Source of the DNA: Stenotrophomonas rhizophila | GTDB taxonomy: Bacteria > Pseudomonadota > Gammaproteobacteria > Xanthomonadales > Xanthomonadaceae | Direction of reading: 5' to 3' | Assembly (NCBI RefSeq): GCF_003751305.1 | Contig: NZ_RJKV01000002.1 | Span: forward strand, 62,001 to 126,000 | Length of the DNA: 64,000 nt | Shown: piece after piece, positions 60,763 through 64,000 of the stretch | Layout of the letters: the number at the start of each line of letters is the position of its first letter | Numbering within the stretch: position 1 is the stretch's first letter | Program-made: the position numbers and the translations under genes | Notes under the pieces: model-generated | What the model was told of the DNA's origin: nothing | The model's input: the letters and a program-made list of their open reading frames with translations, nothing else | The model's database searches: none

Positions 60763-61654
60763 GTAGCGCGGGGCGTCCGTCGCCGTGGGCCCACGCGTCG
60801 TCCAGCCCTTCGCGGTAGGTCGTGAAGCGTGGCTGCCACTGCAATGCGGCGCGCGTGACGCGGCCATCGATGCGCTTGTTGCTGGTGTAGAAGCGGCGCA
60901 GTGAGGCGGCCACCTCGGGTGCGTCCCACGCCTGCACGACGGGCAGCGGCAGCCCACTCAGCGCCGCCGCGTAGGCCACCACGTCCTGCGGCGGCGCCGG
61001 TTCGTCATCGCTGAGCAGATGGAGCGCATGGCCTTCGGCCTGCTGCATTGCCGCCAGCACCGCGCTGGCCAGATCCTCCACATGCAGCCGGTTGAATACC
61101 AGCCCCGGCCGCACGACATGCCTCGCCTTGCCCTGCGCCAGCTGGACCAGTGCATTGCGCCCGAGCCCGTACAGGCCAGGCAGCCGGAACACCGCCGAGG
61201 CGATGCCGCGGGCCTGCGCGGCGGCCTGCCACTGCTGTTCCGCGTGCAGGCGTTTCAAGGCGGTCTCATCGGTCGCATCGGCGGTGGATGTCTCGTTGAC
61301 CCAGCCGCCAGCGCGGTCGGCATACACCGCAGTCGAGGAGAGATAGCCGACCCAGCGCAGGGCAGGGCTGTCACTCAGCGCATCAGTGAGCAGGCGCAAG
61401 GCCGGGTCGCCCTCCGCATCGGGTGGCACGGCGCAGACGATGGCCTCGGCCGTGCGGATCGCCTCACACAGGTCCGCGCTGATCGGTTCGCCTGCAACCA
61501 GACGGTGGCGGAGCAGCCCATCCTCCGGCGCACTCGCCGGATCACGCACGGTGCCGCTGCAGGCCACGCCGTGCGCGTGCAGCAGCGCGGCCAGATGCCG
61601 GCCGCTGTAGCCCAGGCCCAGCACCAGTACGCGGGCGGGCAGCGCGGTAGGCAT
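60758..61654 (-). CDS. SDR-family NAD-dependent epimerase/dehydratase-like protein (YeeZ-like)
   Basis: A 298-residue extended SDR-type protein. Start at 61654 (MPTALPARVLVLGLGYSGRH) gives the nucleotide-binding motif LGLGYSGRHLA at the N-terminus. SSTAVYADRAGGWVNETS (catalytic Ser/Tyr-like region), RLPGLYGLGRNALVQL and FNRLHVEDLASAVLAAM are family marks. The canonical YxxxK pair is not obvious, as in YeeZ. It is 5 nt downstream of the panE-like gene and forms an operon with it and the ABC exporter. It ends LR-stop within a REP. Confidence 0.85.
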   Translation of the reverse strand: MPTALPARVLVLGLGYSGRHLAALLHAHGVACSGTVRDPASAPEDGLLRHRLVAGEPISADLCEAIRTAEAIVCAVPPDAEGDPALRLLTDALSDSPALRWVGYLSSTAVYADRAGGWVNETSTADATDETALKRLHAEQQWQAAAQARGIASAVFRLPGLYGLGRNALVQLAQGKARHVVRPGLVFNRLHVEDLASAVLAAMQQAEGHALHLLSDDEPAPPQDVVAYAAALSGLPLPVVQAWDAPEVAASLRRFYTSNKRIDGRVTRAALQWQPRFTTYREGLDDAWAHGDGRPALR

Positions 61655-61659
61655 CGTGC

Positions 61660-62598
61660 TCAGGCGCTGCGCAGCTGCTGGTAGGCCTGCAGGTGCGCAT
61701 AGGCCACCGCCAGCAGCGGCGCCGCCTGTCCGGCTGCGCGTGCACGCACCAGCATGTCGCCGACGATATGCCCGGCCTCCACCTGCTGGCCGGCCTCCAG
61801 ATCGCGCAGCATCGAGGCCTTCAAGGCCGAGCCGGCCTGGGTGGTCGCGGTCAGCGCGATCTCGCGTGCCTTGGCCGGGATCGGCTCGCCAGCCGCCTCG
61901 GCAACGGCCACGCATTCGTCGTAAAGGCCGCGCACGATCGCCGCACCGTCATCGGTGGCCACGATCGTGCCGACATCGGCGCGCATCAGGCAGGTCGCCG
62001 CCGCCAGCGTGGTCAGGAAGGTGTACTTGATCCACTGCTCCTGCCCGATGGCATCGCTGGCGACGTGGTCCACGCCGGCCTGCACGCAGGCCGCCGCCAG
62101 GGCCAGTACCCGCGCGCTGCTGCCGGTGCCGTCACGCTCGCCGAAGGTCAGCTTGGCCGCGGGCGCCAGATGCACCACCGCGCCATCGGCGGCCTTGGTC
62201 GCGCTGATGAAGCACAGCCCACCGAGCACCGCATCGCGGCCGAAGCGGGCATCCAGATCGGCGTAATGGCGCAGCCCGTTGAGGATCGGCAGCACCGTGG
62301 TGCGCGGCCCGACCGCCGGGGCGATCGCATCGATCGAACTGGCCAGGTCGTAGGCCTTGCAGCTCAGGATCACCAGGTCGAACGGTTCAGCGCCCGCCAA
62401 CGCGGGCAGCGCCTCGGCGGTGACGTGCTGGACCGGGAACGCCGCATCCCCCAGCGGGCTGCGAAGCACCAGCCCTGCCGCATCCAGCTGCGCCGCCCGG
62501 GCCGGGCGCACCAGGAAGGTCACGTCCACGCCGGCCTGGGCCAGGCGACCACCGAAGTAACCGCCGGTCCCGCCGGCGCCGAGGATCAGGATGCGCAT
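61660..62598 (-). CDS. panE: 2-dehydropantoate 2-reductase (PanE family)
   Basis: A 312-residue protein opening MRILILGAGGTGGYFGGRLA with the NADPH motif GAGGTGG. LILSCKAYDLASSIDAIAP holds the catalytic Lys, and DAIGQEQWIKYTFLTTLAA and LYDECVAVAEAAGEPIP belong to the C-terminal domain, with conserved Lys and Glu. PanE reduces ketopantoate to pantoate in coenzyme A synthesis. Several paralogues occur in bacteria, so the exact role is not certain. Its ATG overlaps the ABC permease stop (ATGA). Confidence 0.85.
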   Translation of the reverse strand: MRILILGAGGTGGYFGGRLAQAGVDVTFLVRPARAAQLDAAGLVLRSPLGDAAFPVQHVTAEALPALAGAEPFDLVILSCKAYDLASSIDAIAPAVGPRTTVLPILNGLRHYADLDARFGRDAVLGGLCFISATKAADGAVVHLAPAAKLTFGERDGTGSSARVLALAAACVQAGVDHVASDAIGQEQWIKYTFLTTLAAATCLMRADVGTIVATDDGAAIVRGLYDECVAVAEAAGEPIPAKAREIALTATTQAGSALKASMLRDLEAGQQVEAGHIVGDMLVRARAAGQAAPLLAVAYAHLQAYQQLRSA

Positions 62599-63398
62599 CA
62601 GCTCCGCATCCCCACCCCACGCTTCAGCAGCCACAGCGCCAGCGCGGTCAGGGCGACCACGAAGCCGATCATCAGCGCGTAGGCCACCCACAGCGGCACG
62701 TCGCTGGTGCCCAGCAGGCCGTAGCGGAATGCGTTGACCATGTAGAAGATCGGATTGGCGTGCGTGGCCGCTTCTGCCCAGGTCGGCAGCAGCTTGACCG
62801 AATAGAACACGCCGCCCAGGTAGGTCAGCGGGGTCAGGATGAAGGTCGGCACGATCGCCACGTCATCGAACTTCTTGGCGTACACCGCGTTGATGAAGCC
62901 GGCCAGCGAGAAGATCGTCGCGCCCAGCAGCACCGTGGTCAGCGTCACCAGCGGGTGCGGGATGCGCACCGGGGTGAAGAACATGGCGATGATCAGCACG
63001 ATCACGCCGACCATCATGCCGCGCAGCACAGCACCGGACACATAACCCCACAGGATCACCCAGTTCGGCATCGGGCTGACCAGCAGCTCTTCCACGTGGC
63101 GGCCGAACTTGGCGCCGAAGAAGGACGAGCTGATGTTGCCGTAGCTGTTCTGGATCACGCTCATCATGACCAGGCCGGGCACGATGAACTGCATGTAGCT
63201 GTAGCCGCCCATCTCGCCCACGCGCGAGCCGATCAGCCCGCCGAAGATCAGGAAGTACAGGGTCATGGTGATCGCCGGCGGCACCAGGGTCTGGCCCCAG
63301 ATGCGCAGGATGCGCGCCACTTCACGGCGCACGATGGTCATCAGGGCGATGCGGTTGCGCTGGCCGTCGGTCAGGACCGGGGTCGGGGTGCTGCTCAT
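62598..63398 (-). CDS. ABC-2 type transporter permease (YadH-like)
   Basis: A 266-residue permease with six helices, close to E. coli YadH. Marks are TIVRREVARILRIWGQTLVP, MTLYFLIFGGLIGSRVGEMG, SYMQFIVPGLVMMSVIQNSY, GRHVEELLVSPMPNWVILWG and FNAVYAKKFDD-like residues (NAVYAKKFDDVAI). It starts within the 3' end of the ATPase gene (4-nt overlap). Substrate unknown. Confidence 0.9.
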   Translation of the reverse strand: MSSTPTPVLTDGQRNRIALMTIVRREVARILRIWGQTLVPPAITMTLYFLIFGGLIGSRVGEMGGYSYMQFIVPGLVMMSVIQNSYGNISSSFFGAKFGRHVEELLVSPMPNWVILWGYVSGAVLRGMMVGVIVLIIAMFFTPVRIPHPLVTLTTVLLGATIFSLAGFINAVYAKKFDDVAIVPTFILTPLTYLGGVFYSVKLLPTWAEAATHANPIFYMVNAFRYGLLGTSDVPLWVAYALMIGFVVALTALALWLLKRGVGMRS

Positions 63399-64000
63399 GC
63401 CACGTTCTCCTGGTTGCCGGTGAGGCGCACGAACAGCTCCTCCAGGCGGTTGCTCTTGGTCCGCATCGAACGCACCCGGATGCCGGCGGCGTTCAAGGCG
63501 TCAAACACCCGGTTGAGGTCCATCGCGCGCGGCATGTCCACATCCAGCGTGTGGCTGTCGGTGGCGATCAGGATGGCGCCTTCGATCTCCGGCAGCTGGG
63601 CTGGCAGGCTGCCGTCGATGTCGAACAGGAAGCCTTCCACGTCCAGCTTGGCCAGCAGTTCGCGCATCGGGCCCTGGGTGACGATCTGGCCGTGGTTGAT
63701 GATGGCCAGGTTCCGGCACAGGTGCTCGGCCTCTTCCAGGTAGTGCGTGGTCAGGATGATCGTGGTGCCGGCGGCGTTGATCTCCTTGAGCACGCGCCAC
63801 ATGTCGCGGCGGATCTCGATGTCCACGCCAGCGGTCGGCTCATCCAGGATCAGCAGGCGCGGGCGGGTCATCATCGCGCGGGCGATCATCAGCCGGCGCT
63901 TCATGCCGCCGGACAGGGTGCGGCTCATCACCTGGGCCTTCTCCCACAGGTGGGCGCGTTTGAGCTCTTCTTCGGCCATCTTCTCCGCCTCGGCACGCGC
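63395..64000 (-). CDS. ABC transporter ATP-binding protein (YadG-like), partial
   Basis: The coding region is open to the end of the window, so the N-terminus with Walker A is missing. The visible 201 residues include the signature LSGGMKRRL, Walker B LLILDEP, the H-loop LTTHYLEEAEHL and a C-terminal regulatory domain (DLNRVFDALNAAGIRVRSM). It powers the YadH-like permease and resembles E. coli YadG. The gene order, ATPase-permease-panE-like-SDR, suggests one operon. Confidence 0.9.
   Translation of the reverse strand, partial: ARAEAEKMAEEELKRAHLWEKAQVMSRTLSGGMKRRLMIARAMMTRPRLLILDEPTAGVDIEIRRDMWRVLKEINAAGTTIILTTHYLEEAEHLCRNLAIINHGQIVTQGPMRELLAKLDVEGFLFDIDGSLPAQLPEIEGAILIATDSHTLDVDMPRAMDLNRVFDALNAAGIRVRSMRTKSNRLEELFVRLTGNQENVA

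Overview
The window is high-GC chromosomal DNA from a member of the Xanthomonadaceae, most likely Stenotrophomonas. Three things point there: a divergent xanB2 chorismatase beside an aryl-polyene (xanthomonadin-type) pigment cluster, many short GTAG-headed palindromes between genes that resemble the S. maltophilia SMAG/REP elements, and a polA locus followed by a small RNA that looks like Xanthomonas sX13. The genus call is inference; no 16S rRNA gene is present. I see no tRNA, rRNA, CRISPR array, transposase or prophage gene.

Layout. 1-8.4 kb: the 3' end of uvrD, a ThuA-like secreted protein, maa, a universal stress protein with a good FNR/Anr-type promoter, a DUF2782 lipoprotein, polA, the sX13-like RNA, a DUF421 membrane protein and hemF. 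8.4-16.5 kb: a Cys-rich secreted protein, a membrane protein, a Nudix hydrolase, a secreted S9 peptidase and a cyanide-insensitive-type bd oxidase pair (cydA/cydB). 16.9-34.5 kb: xanB2 on the minus strand, then an 18-gene plus-strand pigment operon with gaps of at most 42 nt and many ATGA-type overlaps. 34.5-46 kb: a secreted protein, ycgL overlapping a 1111-residue ankyrin membrane protein, a Kef-type antiporter, mgtE with a structured leader, a Pat-type acyltransferase and an alpha/beta hydrolase. 46-56 kb: dkgB, a divergent MFS/LysR pair, a chemoreceptor, a self-regulated Rrf2/FAD-oxidoreductase pair, an aldo/keto reductase, an exported methyltransferase-like protein and rluE. 56-64 kb: hrpB, tatD, an SDR, a panE-like gene and a YadH/YadG-type ABC exporter whose ATPase runs off the window.

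How the pigment genes work together (inference from family knowledge). XanB2 makes 3- and 4-hydroxybenzoate from chorismate, and an aromatic ammonia-lyase may supply a second aryl acid. An AMP-ligase/hotdog fusion loads the aryl acid on one of two ACPs. Two active ketosynthases, a Cys-less ketosynthase partner, a ketoreductase and a dehydratase build the polyene. A flavin halogenase probably brominates it. A thioesterase, two acyltransferases, a GT2 enzyme, a LolA-like carrier, an MMPL exporter and a DUF3261 lipoprotein would attach it to lipid and place it in the outer membrane.

The most notable non-coding signals are the sX13-like RNA, two repeat families that repeatedly coincide with stop codons, two large nested hairpin elements, a leader before mgtE with mutually exclusive pairings, and a regulator whose promoter, operator and start codon nearly coincide.
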